DNA from: a virus
IMG/VR virus record: IMGVR_UViG_3300017987_000001
Span: 62,001-126,000 of that record
DNA: 64,000 bases
Direction: 5' to 3' (one strand)
In this document: positions 41,401-51,683 of the stretch, one piece after another
How the letters are laid out: the number at the start of each line of letters is the position of its first letter
How positions within the stretch are numbered: the stretch's first letter is position 1
Notes under the pieces: generated by a model
Seen by the model: only the letters and a program-made list of their open reading frames with translations
Databases searched by the model: none
Told to the model about the DNA's origin: nothing
Position numbers and translations under genes: made by a program

Positions 41401-42524
41401 ATGCCCTGCGAACCGGGGTTGTAGATGATGTTTCCAACGAACAGACCGTCGCCGCCAATCCCGGCGATACCATCAGTCGTGGCGTCAGCAATCATATTGC
41501 CAACGCACATGTTGTCGCTAGATGCGCCAGCGATATTGATACCGTCGTCTCCGGCGTTGTAAATTACATTACCGACCATGATGTTTCGACCGTTACCGGG
41601 GAGTGAGATGCCGTGACTTGATGTACTCGCGATATGGTTGCCGGTGATGTTGCAGCGAGTCGCGCCATTCGCAAACAGCACACCGACGGTACAATTATCG
41701 ATATGGTTGCCAACGACCACAACGTCGTCTGAGTCATCGAGCGTGACTCCCGCCGCAGTCTGATCGCGGATCGTGTTCCCGACGATAACGGTCTGGGAAC
41801 ATGCCTCGACAGTGATCGCGCCGCTCGCGCCCTGCGACGACATCTCGTTCGCGCAGATGATTCCCTCGTCCGCGCGCTTGACATAGATACCGCCAGCCGA
41901 ATCCTCCAGCTGGTTGCCCATGACAGTACACTGCCAGATGCTCTGCGACTCGACCGCGAGGTGGATGAGATACCCCGCCGCATCGGAGTCCTTCCTGATC
42001 TTGTTGTTGAGGACGCGAATGCGATTCGCATAGCCGCCTGCACCCGTCACGTCCATCTTCACGAAGTTCGCGCCGTCGAAACTGCGGTCGCATTCGCAGT
42101 TGCTCACAGTGAGGTCGAGGCGACCGCCGGTCGAGGGGAAGTCGAGGAACGGCTCCGCTTCGGTAGCGAGTGCGCGGTCGATATAGATCGCGTCGATCCA
42201 TACACCGTTCGACGGCGTCGCCGCCGTGTCCTGCACGAAGGGCTGGTCGACCGTACTTGTCACCTTCACGTCACGGATCACGAAACGATGCGATGCGTTC
42301 AAGATGATCGCCGGACCGCCAGAGTACGTGACGTTGATTTCACAGGTGCGCCCGGCGCCCATGATCGTGATGTCGGTCTTGCTGGAGAGATCGATCTGCG
42401 CGTCAGCGACGTGCTGGCCTTCTTCGAGCAGCACGAACGTACCGCTGTCGATATTGTTCAGAATGTCCGGCAGGTCATCGGCCCGCAGGACAAAGAGGAA
42501 CTTGTTCTCGTAGCCACTCGGCAC
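38490..42524 (-). CDS. Giant parallel beta-helix protein (1344 aa)
   Basis: From GTG at 42524 behind AGGGGG the product has 1344 residues; the frame is open further upstream only over the end of the collagen-like gene. Nearly all of it is a right-handed beta-helix of the NosD/PbH1 kind: the motif (V/I)-G-N-x-I/V recurs about every 20-25 residues, e.g. VVGNTIRDQTAAGV, VVGNHIDNCTVGV, MVGNVIYNAGDDGI. About residues 1-130 precede the regular helix (with TFVLLEEGQHVADAQIDL), and the C-terminus ends in a short polar cap. Such proteins act as tailspikes or depolymerases, but I cannot assign catalytic residues; a structural adhesin is equally possible. Confidence 0.7.
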   Translation of the reverse strand: MPSGYENKFLFVLRADDLPDILNNIDSGTFVLLEEGQHVADAQIDLSSKTDITIMGAGRTCEINVTYSGGPAIILNASHRFVIRDVKVTSTVDQPFVQDTAATPSNGVWIDAIYIDRALATEAEPFLDFPSTGGRLDLTVSNCECDRSFDGANFVKMDVTGAGGYANRIRVLNNKIRKDSDAAGYLIHLAVESQSIWQCTVMGNQLEDSAGGIYVKRADEGIICANEMSSQGASGAITVEACSQTVIVGNTIRDQTAAGVTLDDSDDVVVVGNHIDNCTVGVLFANGATRCNITGNHIASTSSHGISLPGNGRNIMVGNVIYNAGDDGINIAGASSDNMCVGNMIADATTDGIAGIGGDGLFVGNIIYNPGSQGIILQNLRCTAVGNLVYSAGGNGIYLQTDAIAVGNVLIDSTSAAIQCINDDNLVVGNWVEGGSTGLDSNNVRNVFVGNYVRDTTGNGIDLSANADENIVVANFIYNVGTTTGDGIEMATGAQDCLVVANVINGNSATAKGIDFNGPQNMFLCNRISGITGIGIEGGDDGTTDNHGCIIGMNVVDNPGSYGMHLLDVQESLVVGNYINTPADIGLLISISREIMLIGNYVYDPAAGFDGIKNANAADRHVYIGNNVYDADIGINLDRGVEHLLVGNFAFSCDTGGFKVDGSESSLIGNYSVRGSGYGYDINGDRSIAIGNMSNDDGGIGIDSAVDNGVIVGNLIYSNNGDGIYQNNGDRTVISCNTIMNPTGDGIEIVDSQYCVVVGNSIQNPDVGVLVSGSGEHTILGNTITGATGISIDINAAACLIIGNYINNGGANGIDIAAATDCAVLGNYLNTIDGHGIRTASNNTTIIGNHVRNTTAVAPGSNCVEVTADNVLVLGNILLNSGTRFGYISSAAEHTLVIGNMCNTSASNGWTSDGDFTVFIGNYVTNSQVAFEIHGPKSAAIGNFIDDVVNSGFDCDSTDTDILLVGNYIYLVGGFSIDAKGDGVVIVGNMSISPVGPHFDLSGASRSVVAGNVCYQGQADGVYSDFTGVTGLAIVGNLFYEVSDQVIDIDNGNDVTVIGNVITQSGSVPNRGIIDRDGGSNWVVVGNSVNSSGLGIEIRSATGLVACNYVTSVNAEPAIRSQVRCMIIGNVVDAPATHGIDLTNVACSGSVIVGNIVNDPGNDGIKCTAAATDLLVALNQINDAGIGIDFASAGARCQIVNNHIDTTSLNGIVVAGTDTVVNGNFLYSIGTSGNYGISVSTGSYMTINDNKIVTVNGDGIFLNGVDYSQCNNNHVRDCSDDGIHLDETDETMVCGNRCYGNTGNGIQEDADCDNNLFGVNHLRGNTAANFNQNGTNVTTSGNKV

Positions 42525-42537
42525 GGTTATCCCCCTA

Positions 42538-45534
<2,997 letters not shown>

Positions 45535-45557
45535 ACCTGACTTCCGATCCGCAGCTC

Positions 45558-45566
45558 ATTGTAGCA
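45558..45566 (-). promoter_or_regulatory. Extended -10 promoter before the collagen-like gene
   Basis: On the minus strand the gap upstream of the collagen-like gene contains TGCTACAAT, preceded by CCATC, the same block as in the tube promoter. No clear -35 hexamer is seen. It follows a terminator, so it could start the fibre transcript. Confidence 0.5.
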
Positions 45567-45593
45567 GATGGATTGTACGCCGACCACAGTGAA

Positions 45594-45620
45594 ACAGCCC
45601 CCAAGAGTTAAGGGGGCTGT
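45594..45620 (-). terminator. Rho-independent terminator after the small capsid-region gene
   Basis: ACAGCCCCC (45594-45602) pairs with GGGGGCTGT (45612-45620) around a nine-base loop; on the minus strand the stem ends in GTTTC. It closes the capsid transcript before the fibre genes. Confidence 0.75.
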
Positions 45621-45654
45621 CACACTGTAAGATGATGCTCTATACCGAACACCA

Positions 45655-45900
45655 TCAAGCGCTACTGGACGAGCAGCACGACTCATCGACCGGTACGTAG
45701 CAGATCTCACCGGCGTCGCACGCCGCATCGAGAGCGGCAAGCTCCCGACGACGGTTGTAACGATTCCGGCCGCCTGCCAGCGCGGTGCGAAGATCCCCGT
45801 CATAGGTAACTTCCTCGTTGCTCGCGAGGCTCTTACCATGGTCGGGGAGGAAGCCGAAGAACTTCGTGACTCCCGATGTGTTGATGATCGTCGTCTTCAC
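45655..45900 (-). CDS. Small head-region protein with Ser tail (81 aa)
   Basis: An 81-residue protein with GTG at 45900 behind GGAGG. It reads MKTTIINTSGVTKFFGFLPD, then HGKSLASNEEVTYDGDLRTA, a basic patch (GGRNRYNRRRELAALD) and a cysteine/serine end (DESCCSSSSA). The opening 'N-T-S-G-x-x-K-F-F-G-F-L-P-x-H-G' is, as far as I recall, widespread in small genes next to phage capsid genes; the role is unknown. It is the last gene before the terminator of the capsid transcript. Confidence 0.6.
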   Translation of the reverse strand: MKTTIINTSGVTKFFGFLPDHGKSLASNEEVTYDGDLRTALAGGRNRYNRRRELAALDAACDAGEICYVPVDESCCSSSSA

Positions 45901-45911
45901 GATCCCCTCCT

Positions 45912-46334
45912 TTACGCCGAATGCGATTCCTTGATGATGACGTCGCCATTTCCGGTCTTAGCGCTCACCACCACCTTGTATTTGCCCGCAGGCAGCGGCT
46001 GGATAACCCACAGCAAGCCCTTCACGTCAACTGCGTGCTCGCCATAGTATACCCAGTTCCCGCCAGCGCCGGAAGAAGAACTTCCTTCCGTAGTTTCGTC
46101 AGTTGCCTCTGCGAACAGCTGAAGGGTCGCCGCCGTCGGGCCATCCAGCCCGGCGTAGATGAAGAGGGACGCATTCGCACCCGTCGTCACCGGGTTCGGA
46201 GTGGGATCGAGTGTGATATCGATCTCTTCCGAAACGGAATCTACGCCGCCCGCGTCGACCGCATCAACGGTACGATAAGGCGTGCGAGGGGTGCGATAGG
46301 TTCCCTCGACTGATTTACGACCAACTCCAGCCAT
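45912..46334 (-). CDS. Small beta-rich virion protein (140 aa)
   Basis: A 140-residue protein: basic N-terminus (GRKSVEGTYRTPRTPYRTVD), then an immunoglobulin-like part (DITLDPTPNPVTTGANASLF, DGPTAATLQLFAEA) with a EGSSSSGAGG linker at about residue 84, and closing strands (LPAGKYKVVVSAKTGNGDVI). Probably a head decoration or fibre protein given its place after capsid genes. No family assigned. Confidence 0.5.
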   Translation of the reverse strand: MAGVGRKSVEGTYRTPRTPYRTVDAVDAGGVDSVSEEIDITLDPTPNPVTTGANASLFIYAGLDGPTAATLQLFAEATDETTEGSSSSGAGGNWVYYGEHAVDVKGLLWVIQPLPAGKYKVVVSAKTGNGDVIIKESHSA

Positions 46335-46350
46335 GGCGCCCTCCGATCAG

Positions 46351-46695
46351 CTACTTCGCCGACGCGATGAGCGCATCGATGGCCTTGCGGACTCGATCAT
46401 TCCCGACCCGTGCAGCAGCTTCCTTCTCCTGCTGCTCAGTCTTCTGCTGCTGCGCAGCAACCTGCTCGGGCTGGGGGACGCCCAGCGCGGAGCGAAGGTC
46501 GGCTGCAGCCGACTTGGCGAGACCGGCCTTCTGGTTCGCCTCGGCAGCCTTCAGCATGGCCACGCTCTCAAGCGCAGCCTGAAGACTTTCCTGATCGGAG
46601 AACGTGAGACCGTGAGAAGCGCACTTCTGCATGAACGCAGGCAGATAGACCTCTTCAAAGAGGGCAACCTGCTCGTTCCCCGCTTCCTTGTTCAT
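46351..46695 (-). CDS. Helical head-region protein with K-x-A motif (114 aa)
   Basis: A 114-residue helical protein following the capsid gene. MQKCA at residues 22-26 (within YLPAFMQKCASHG) fits the hydrophobic-x-Lys-x-Ala motif seen in other head proteins. The rest is Ala/Gln/Glu-rich (QESLQAALESVAMLKAAEAN, QVAAQQQKTEQQEKEAAARV), suggesting coiled coil or partial disorder. AAGGAG precedes the ATG. Function unknown; capsid-associated by position. Confidence 0.5.
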   Translation of the reverse strand: MNKEAGNEQVALFEEVYLPAFMQKCASHGLTFSDQESLQAALESVAMLKAAEANQKAGLAKSAAADLRSALGVPQPEQVAAQQQKTEQQEKEAAARVGNDRVRKAIDALIASAK

Positions 46696-46711
46696 GGGTT
46701 CTCCTTATGCG

Positions 46712-46742
46712 GGGGAGGGCGGATCGTGTGGGCCGCCCTCCC
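46712..46742 (-). terminator. Hairpin after the major capsid gene
   Basis: GGGAGGGCGG and CCGCCCTCCC pair over ten bases around a ten-base loop, 14 bases past the capsid stop codon. There is no U-run after it on the minus strand, so it may stabilise the capsid mRNA or stop transcription only partly. Confidence 0.55.
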
Positions 46743-46755
46743 TAGCGATTGGGCC

Positions 46756-47670
46756 TTAGATGAAGTCCGCCCGAGCTACCGCCGCGACGTTGGCGACGCA
46801 GGCGCCGATGCTCTCGTACGCGAAGAACTCAAGCATGAACGCCTTGCGGTCGATGTACATCGTGGTGTCTTCGAGAACGTAGAACTTCCCGAGGAACTTC
46901 GGCTCTGCGAACATGAAGATCGTGTTGTCAGGCACGAGGTCGCGCTTGATCGTCACGATCCAGCGGACGCCGAACAGCTCGCGCTCGGCGAAGCCATTCT
47001 GCATCAGCTCCTGCGAGAGGTCGCCACCGACCTCATCGCGGCCCCACTTCACCACGTCCCAGATGGTGACGTTGTTCACGAGCACCGTGGCCGTGTTGAG
47101 GTGGTTCGGGGTGGACGGCATGATCTTCATCGCTTCCGCGATGGTGTCACGCGTCACGCCACCGTTGATCGACTTCCACTGGACGGAGCCGGTCTCGGGG
47201 ACCGCTACGTCCTGCCCAACGAGCAGCGTGTTGAGCGTGGTGATGAACTTGCCGTCCTCTTCGGCCAGCATGTCCTTGATGCTGTTGTCCGACAGGATCT
47301 GACGGATATCCATGTCGTACGTGCGCAGCTCGTCGATGTCCTTCGTGAACCGGGGCGTCATGATCCGGTCGAACATCACGCGGAAGCGCGGCCCACGGAT
47401 GTACCGGTTCATGGGGAGCGTGGCGAACGGCACCGAAATCGCCGCTGGCGACTGCGGTTCCTTGTCCACGATCTTGACCGGCTTGTCGGTGTCGACCTGA
47501 CGATCCAGCTCGTCATTGGTGATCTGCACCGGCGGGATGATCCGACGAAGGAACCCGTCTTCGCGCATCCGCACGCGGATGTACTCGTTGACGGCGTCCT
47601 GCGCGGTCTTCTCCATGCCGCTCTCAACCATGTTGAGGAACGACGCGTTGACTTCCTGAGCAGTAGGCAT
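46756..47670 (-). CDS. Major capsid protein
   Basis: From the ATG at 47670 behind AAAGGAGAG the product has 304 residues. Its N-terminus carries M-E-K-T-A at residues 19-23, the recurring K-x-A motif. Then follow features I recognise from a family of phage capsid proteins: VRMREDGFLRRIIPPVQI, DELDRQVDTDKPVKIVDKEP, SPAAISVPFATLP, RGPRFRVMFDRIMTPRFTKD and IDELRTYDMDIRQIL. The C-terminal part includes NNVTIWDVVKWG and RDLVPDNTIFMFAEPKFLG, then the closing EFFAYESIGACVANVAAV typical of HK97-fold P-loops and A-domain strands. It is preceded by protease, scaffold and decoration-like genes and followed by a hairpin. Confidence 0.8.
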   Translation of the reverse strand: MPTAQEVNASFLNMVESGMEKTAQDAVNEYIRVRMREDGFLRRIIPPVQITNDELDRQVDTDKPVKIVDKEPQSPAAISVPFATLPMNRYIRGPRFRVMFDRIMTPRFTKDIDELRTYDMDIRQILSDNSIKDMLAEEDGKFITTLNTLLVGQDVAVPETGSVQWKSINGGVTRDTIAEAMKIMPSTPNHLNTATVLVNNVTIWDVVKWGRDEVGGDLSQELMQNGFAERELFGVRWIVTIKRDLVPDNTIFMFAEPKFLGKFYVLEDTTMYIDRKAFMLEFFAYESIGACVANVAAVARADFI

Positions 47671-47757
47671 TGAATCTCTCCTTTGTTGCCTAGCTGGGTT
47701 CAAGCAGGTGCTCTACTGGACCTCTACCCGAACCCAGCGCCCTTTCACCCAGCGACG

Positions 47758-47763
47758 ATTATA
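47758..47763 (-). promoter_or_regulatory. Possible -10 site upstream of the capsid gene
   Basis: TATAAT on the minus strand overlaps the stop codon of the decoration-like gene, 88 bases before the capsid ATG. No acceptable -35 hexamer or TG extension is present, so this is only a candidate. Confidence 0.3.
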
Positions 47764-48274
47764 CCGGCTGATAGACCGGCCAGAACGCGAGGAACTTGAT
47801 GTTCGCGTTGTGCTCGCTGTCCGACTGTCCCGAGGACACGACGCCGACGATCGCATCGACGCCGAGCGTCCCCTTCTTCAACTTACCGACGTCGGCGGGC
47901 GTCACGCCACCGTCGTCGACGGTAAGCAGGTCGTTCGGCGCGTAGGTATCCGCGACGAACTCGGTCGACTGCAGCTCGTACGCACCGATCGCGACGAGGC
48001 CCGACCCCTTCTCTCCCGAGATGTTGCCTACGTCCGACCGAACGTCGAAGTCGGTGTAGTTCTGGAAGAGGAAGATCGCCATCGCGCTCGACGCGTTCAG
48101 GCCCATTACGAACTTACCGTTCGCATCGAGGCTCAGAACACGACCGGCGTACGCGTACGTCGTCTCGCCGCTCGCGTACTCCGCCGTGTAGTCCACGGCG
48201 TAGGGCGACGGCCAACCCTTGCGGGGGTTGAGTTCATGATCAAACATCTGTCCCGGTGTGAATGTACCCGGCAT
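47759..48274 (-). CDS. Capsid decoration-like protein (171 aa)
   Basis: A 171-residue protein immediately before the major capsid gene. It opens MPGTFTPGQMFDHELNPRKG and contains AYAGRVLSLDANGKFVMGLN, LFQNYTDFDVRSDVGNISG and GLVAIGAYELQSTEFVAD, a beta-rich pattern of capsid-stabilising or head-decoration proteins (lambda gpD-like genes often hold this position). The end is VGVVSSGQSDSEHNANIKF. Role is inferred from place and composition. Confidence 0.6.
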   Translation of the reverse strand: MPGTFTPGQMFDHELNPRKGWPSPYAVDYTAEYASGETTYAYAGRVLSLDANGKFVMGLNASSAMAIFLFQNYTDFDVRSDVGNISGEKGSGLVAIGAYELQSTEFVADTYAPNDLLTVDDGGVTPADVGKLKKGTLGVDAIVGVVSSGQSDSEHNANIKFLAFWPVYQPV

Positions 48275-48301
48275 GTGTCAATCCTTTCGATCCTGCGCCC
48301 G

Positions 48302-48670
48302 TTACCAGCCGAGCGCTGCGAGGAACTTCTTGTCTGCCTCTTCGCGATCGGCGGAGGCGGCCTTCGTGTGCGTCTCGGCCGTCTTGCCCATCGCCGGAGG
48401 CGTGGCTTCGGCAGAAGCTGCCTTCACGTGCGTCGCGGTGCGACGCAGCGTATCGAGCGCCTTGACATGATCGTCCGTAAGGAGATCAGTCGCGGCCTGC
48501 TTCCGCTCTTCTCCGAGCAGCCCCTTCTGAATCAGGGCGTCGACAGCTTCCGCTGCGACCTTCGCCATCTGCTCGCGGTCGCTAGCCTTCTTCTGAAGCT
48601 GCTCGCCTGCCGCAGCCACGAAGTTGACCATGCGCTGGAGCAGGGCAGGATCCATTGCTACCTTTTCCAT
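48302..48670 (-). CDS. Small helical head protein with K-x-A motifs (122 aa)
   Basis: A 122-residue Ala/Lys-rich helical protein. The motif occurs at the start (MEKVA, residues 1-5) and again at 25-29 (LQKKA); several later HVKAAS or HTKAAS segments are variants. AAAGGG precedes the ATG at 48670; ATG at 48655 is an alternative that would lose the first motif. Lying between scaffold and decoration-like genes, it is probably an internal head or scaffold-associated protein. No family recognised. Confidence 0.5.
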   Translation of the reverse strand: MEKVAMDPALLQRMVNFVAAAGEQLQKKASDREQMAKVAAEAVDALIQKGLLGEERKQAATDLLTDDHVKALDTLRRTATHVKAASAEATPPAMGKTAETHTKAASADREEADKKFLAALGW

Positions 48671-48697
48671 TGTTCAGCCCTTTCTTCCCTGCTGGCC

Positions 48698-50059
48698 TTA
48701 ACCGCGAACCAGCTTGCGAACGGCATCCTTCAATGCCGCCGTGCTGCCCGCTGCTGCCTTCTTCACATGAGCCGCAGGCTTGGCAGCTGCTGGCTTCTCC
48801 TCCGCCATTTCCTCTCCGGCTAGTTCCTCAGCCTCACCAGCGCCCTCTTCGGCACCACCCAGTGCAGCCTCGGCCTCGCCTTCGGATTCCATGGCTTCAG
48901 GACCAGCGCCCTGCGCCTCTGCCACGACCTCGGCCAGCTCTTCGGGCGTGATGCCTGCCTCGTCGAGTGCCTCGGCCAACGCCTCAATGACGGCTTCGTC
49001 ATCGAGCCCCTCGCCGCCCATTTCGCCGCCTTCCCCGCCCGGCATGGCCCCTTCGGGACCACCACCGGCGAGGGCGGCCAGCGCGGCAGGATCCGGAGCG
49101 CCGCCTCCACCCATCATGGCTGCGGGATCTTCTCCCCCACCCATCATGGCTTCGGGACCAGCGCCACCAGCGCCGCCTCCTCCGAGTGCACCAAGGAGTG
49201 CAGCGGGATCTTGTGCTTCCTTCGTACCAGCCTTCTTCTTCAGCTGGCCATGCATGGCCTTCTGATAGCCCTGCATGAAGCCGACGTATGCGTCAGCGTC
49301 CGCCTCGGCCGTCTTCGTGATCTCACCGACCACGGTGGCGTAGACGTCGTCGCTCGCCTGCTTCTGCTGTCCACCGGCGAGGTAGTCGATCAGCATCGAC
49401 GCTGCGACGTAACCGGCCTCCTCGTCCTCGGGGAACTTCTCGGCAGCCTTCTTGTACAGCTCAGCAGAGTCGGCTGCCGCCTGCTTGTCATCCTGCTGAG
49501 CCGCCGGAGGGTCCGACTGCTCGCCCTCCTCCGCCTTCGGTTCTTCAGCCGGAGCTTCAGCGGGCTGCTCGGCCGGAGCCTCCTCGCCTGCTGCCTTCTC
49601 CGTCGGGATGTTGAGGATCTTCGCCATCTCGCCGAGGATCGAGTTCGCTTCACCGATCAGCTGATCGGCGCCGTACTTCGTCTTCGGGTTCGGGCCGACG
49701 GCGGCGTTGCTCGCCATCGAGGGCGTGCTCTTCGGCGTGTCGACATTGCCCGCGCGCGACTCATCCGACGACATGGACTGCGTGCCCATGGTGTCGGTAG
49801 GCTTCTTCGAGTCGCCCGGGGTGTTCTTGCTACCGGACTCTTCGACATTGTTCGGCACGTCCTTGGCGACGTCGGCCGAGTTCTCCGCAGAGCGCTCGCC
49901 TTCCTTCGCAGGCTTCGTGCCGTCATCGACGTTGGCGGACGGATGCGACGACTTTCCGTCGGATGCCAAATCGAGGTTGGCTGCAGACTTCTCAAGCTGC
50001 GCACGCTCGACCATCGCGTCCATCAGCTTGAGGATGTTGCCATTGGTCTTTCCCGGCAT
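48698..50059 (-). CDS. Acidic scaffold-like head protein (453 aa)
   Basis: From ATG at 50059 (GGGAG upstream) the product has 453 residues. The short N-terminus has QLEKSA at residues 21-26, matching the K-x-A motif. About residues 30-130 are polar and disordered; 150-270 include helices (ELYKKAAEKFPEDEEAGYVA, YVGFMQGYQKAMHG); about 290-420 are Gly, Met, Ala and Glu-rich (GGGAPDPAALAALAGGG, LAEALDEAGITPEELAEVVA), and the tail is basic (KKAAAGSTAALKDAVRKLVR). Acidic, helical, low-complexity proteins encoded between protease and capsid usually serve as scaffold or core. A palindrome lies 45 bases upstream of the start. Confidence 0.6.
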   Translation of the reverse strand: MPGKTNGNILKLMDAMVERAQLEKSAANLDLASDGKSSHPSANVDDGTKPAKEGERSAENSADVAKDVPNNVEESGSKNTPGDSKKPTDTMGTQSMSSDESRAGNVDTPKSTPSMASNAAVGPNPKTKYGADQLIGEANSILGEMAKILNIPTEKAAGEEAPAEQPAEAPAEEPKAEEGEQSDPPAAQQDDKQAAADSAELYKKAAEKFPEDEEAGYVAASMLIDYLAGGQQKQASDDVYATVVGEITKTAEADADAYVGFMQGYQKAMHGQLKKKAGTKEAQDPAALLGALGGGGAGGAGPEAMMGGGEDPAAMMGGGGAPDPAALAALAGGGPEGAMPGGEGGEMGGEGLDDEAVIEALAEALDEAGITPEELAEVVAEAQGAGPEAMESEGEAEAALGGAEEGAGEAEELAGEEMAEEKPAAAKPAAHVKKAAAGSTAALKDAVRKLVRG

Positions 50060-50103
50060 GGCACATTCTCCCATTCGTTAGAAGGTCTGGGGCGGTCGCA
50101 GAG

Positions 50104-50125
50104 ATTGTTGAACGCGTTCAACAAT
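50104..50125. repeat. Perfect 22-bp palindrome between protease and scaffold genes
   Basis: ATTGTTGAACG is followed directly by its reverse complement. As RNA it could fold into nine base pairs with a CGCG loop. It covers the protease stop codon and ends 45 bases before the scaffold ATG. Related dyads occur at 20442 and 14256. Confidence 0.7.
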
Positions 50126-51587
50126 TGTAGTTCCTCCGGAGCATGAGCCGGTCTGCGATTCCGCCGTCTGATTCACCTTCTAGCGAGCGAGAGAACGCCA
50201 GTTGGTACGCGACATACTGTTTGGCCAGATAGGCCGCCGCTTTGTTGACGCCCGCGCGCTTCACGTGCGAGACCTTCACGGTCTTCGCAGGACCGCCACC
50301 ACGAATGATGGAGATCTGCACGCGACGACCGACCGGCTCATCCCCGAGAGACATATCGGGAACCATGCCGCCAATCATGTCGCGCACCCGCTTGGGCAGC
50401 AACCCCGCCGCCGGGTCGTATGTCTTCATCCCGGTGACGTCCTCTACCCCATCGCCGCTCGACAGCATGCGGTTGAAGATACCCGGCAACATATCCTCAG
50501 CTTCGGATACGTCACCAGCCACGGAGTCGTACTTGTTGCCAAGTATGAGCCGGAAGAAGTCTTTGATCGGCAAGCTGATCTTCGACTGCGAGAGCGCACC
50601 CATCAACTCGTTCAGATCGCAGCCGCGCATCGTGTCCAGCTGATCGTCCTTCATAGCTGGGCACTCAGCGGCAGCGTCGATCTCCGGGCTGATAGCGCGT
50701 CCCGTAGCCTCGATCTGCTTCTCCATCGCCGCCAAACGCTCCATGGCGGCAAGTTTCTCTTGGACCGGAAGGGGTGACGTGTCCAAGAGCACGTTTGTCG
50801 GGGCAGAGATGCCCCACATCTCGGCGAGCTGTGTGGAGGGAATGAACTCGTCCGGCATGACGCCGTACGCCGCGACCTTCCTCAGGCCGTAGGCGATACG
50901 ATCCGCTGGGCGGAAGACGCCGGAGTAGTCGAAGTACGTCGTCCGGTCGTTGATCGCGAAGACCTGATGACCGGCTGATTTCACGTGCGTCATCTCGTTC
51001 TTGAGATGATCACAGTACTCTTTGCGGCTGGGAGCTTGGTGCCCGCAGATGGAGCACGTGTCGTAAGGAACGCGGCAGCTCATGGAGAATGCTAGGTCTT
51101 CCCCGTTGGCTGCCTTCTCTAGCTCCGGCTCCCATTTGTCGTTCTGAACTTTGATGAGGAGTTCGCCACGACGCATTTCGGGATTGTACGCTTCGGCAAC
51201 GATCTCACCTGATGCTAGGTCCGGATCCTTATTGACGTGATCCTTATAGACCTTCGCGTACTTCGTGAATGTGTTGTGGTATTGCTGTAGGCCGCCATCG
51301 AGGATGCGCGACTTCGGTCCACCCTTCTCTGGCTCGGGGAACTCGAAGCGCGCGCTCTTCTCGTTGAAGCCATCGCCATTTCGGTTTGCGCCATACGACT
51401 CCATGCAACCCATGGAGATCGCATGAATGAAGGAGTGGCCCTTCTCTGGGCGAACCGACGATAGCTCCTTGGTTAGGACGGCGGCGCGCTTGGTCATCCA
51501 ATCACGATCGATCCCACGACTGTGTACGTCGACAAGTCGTGCGATCTGCACATTGGGACCAGCGAATGGAAATACCGTCTTGATCAT
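50118..51587 (-). CDS. Putative prohead protease with zinc-binding insertion
   Basis: From ATG at 51587 (AAGGG upstream), 489 residues. The N-terminal part has HAISMGCMESYGANRNGDGF (about 55-74), a segment I associate with head-maturation proteases of some large phages. KVYKDHVNK (His117) and LAFSMSCRV (Ser168/170) could supply the His and Ser of a herpesvirus/T4-gp21-type serine protease. Directly after comes a probable zinc knuckle, CSICGHQAPSRKEYCDHL (C178, C181, C192, H194). The C-terminal half is helical with KTVKVSHVKRAGVNKAAAYL near the end, perhaps a self-processing region. Location just before scaffold and capsid supports the call; catalytic residues are inferred. Confidence 0.6.
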   Translation of the reverse strand: MIKTVFPFAGPNVQIARLVDVHSRGIDRDWMTKRAAVLTKELSSVRPEKGHSFIHAISMGCMESYGANRNGDGFNEKSARFEFPEPEKGGPKSRILDGGLQQYHNTFTKYAKVYKDHVNKDPDLASGEIVAEAYNPEMRRGELLIKVQNDKWEPELEKAANGEDLAFSMSCRVPYDTCSICGHQAPSRKEYCDHLKNEMTHVKSAGHQVFAINDRTTYFDYSGVFRPADRIAYGLRKVAAYGVMPDEFIPSTQLAEMWGISAPTNVLLDTSPLPVQEKLAAMERLAAMEKQIEATGRAISPEIDAAAECPAMKDDQLDTMRGCDLNELMGALSQSKISLPIKDFFRLILGNKYDSVAGDVSEAEDMLPGIFNRMLSSGDGVEDVTGMKTYDPAAGLLPKRVRDMIGGMVPDMSLGDEPVGRRVQISIIRGGGPAKTVKVSHVKRAGVNKAAAYLAKQYVAYQLAFSRSLEGESDGGIADRLMLRRNYNC

Positions 51588-51609
51588 TACACAAACCCTT
51601 GTGTGCAGC

Positions 51610-51638
51610 ATAGTAATCGGCACACCGGGTTGCGTCAA
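51610..51638 (-). promoter_or_regulatory. Sigma70-type promoter for the protease-capsid operon
   Basis: TTGACG and TACTAT lie 17 bases apart on the minus strand, with an A-rich stretch just upstream of the -35. The -35 is identical to that of the tube promoter. Transcription would start about 16-20 bases before the protease ATG. Confidence 0.55.
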
Positions 51639-51683
51639 TTAGTTTTTTCGTGATGACTAGGCTGCCTGCTCTTCGCAGCGGAA

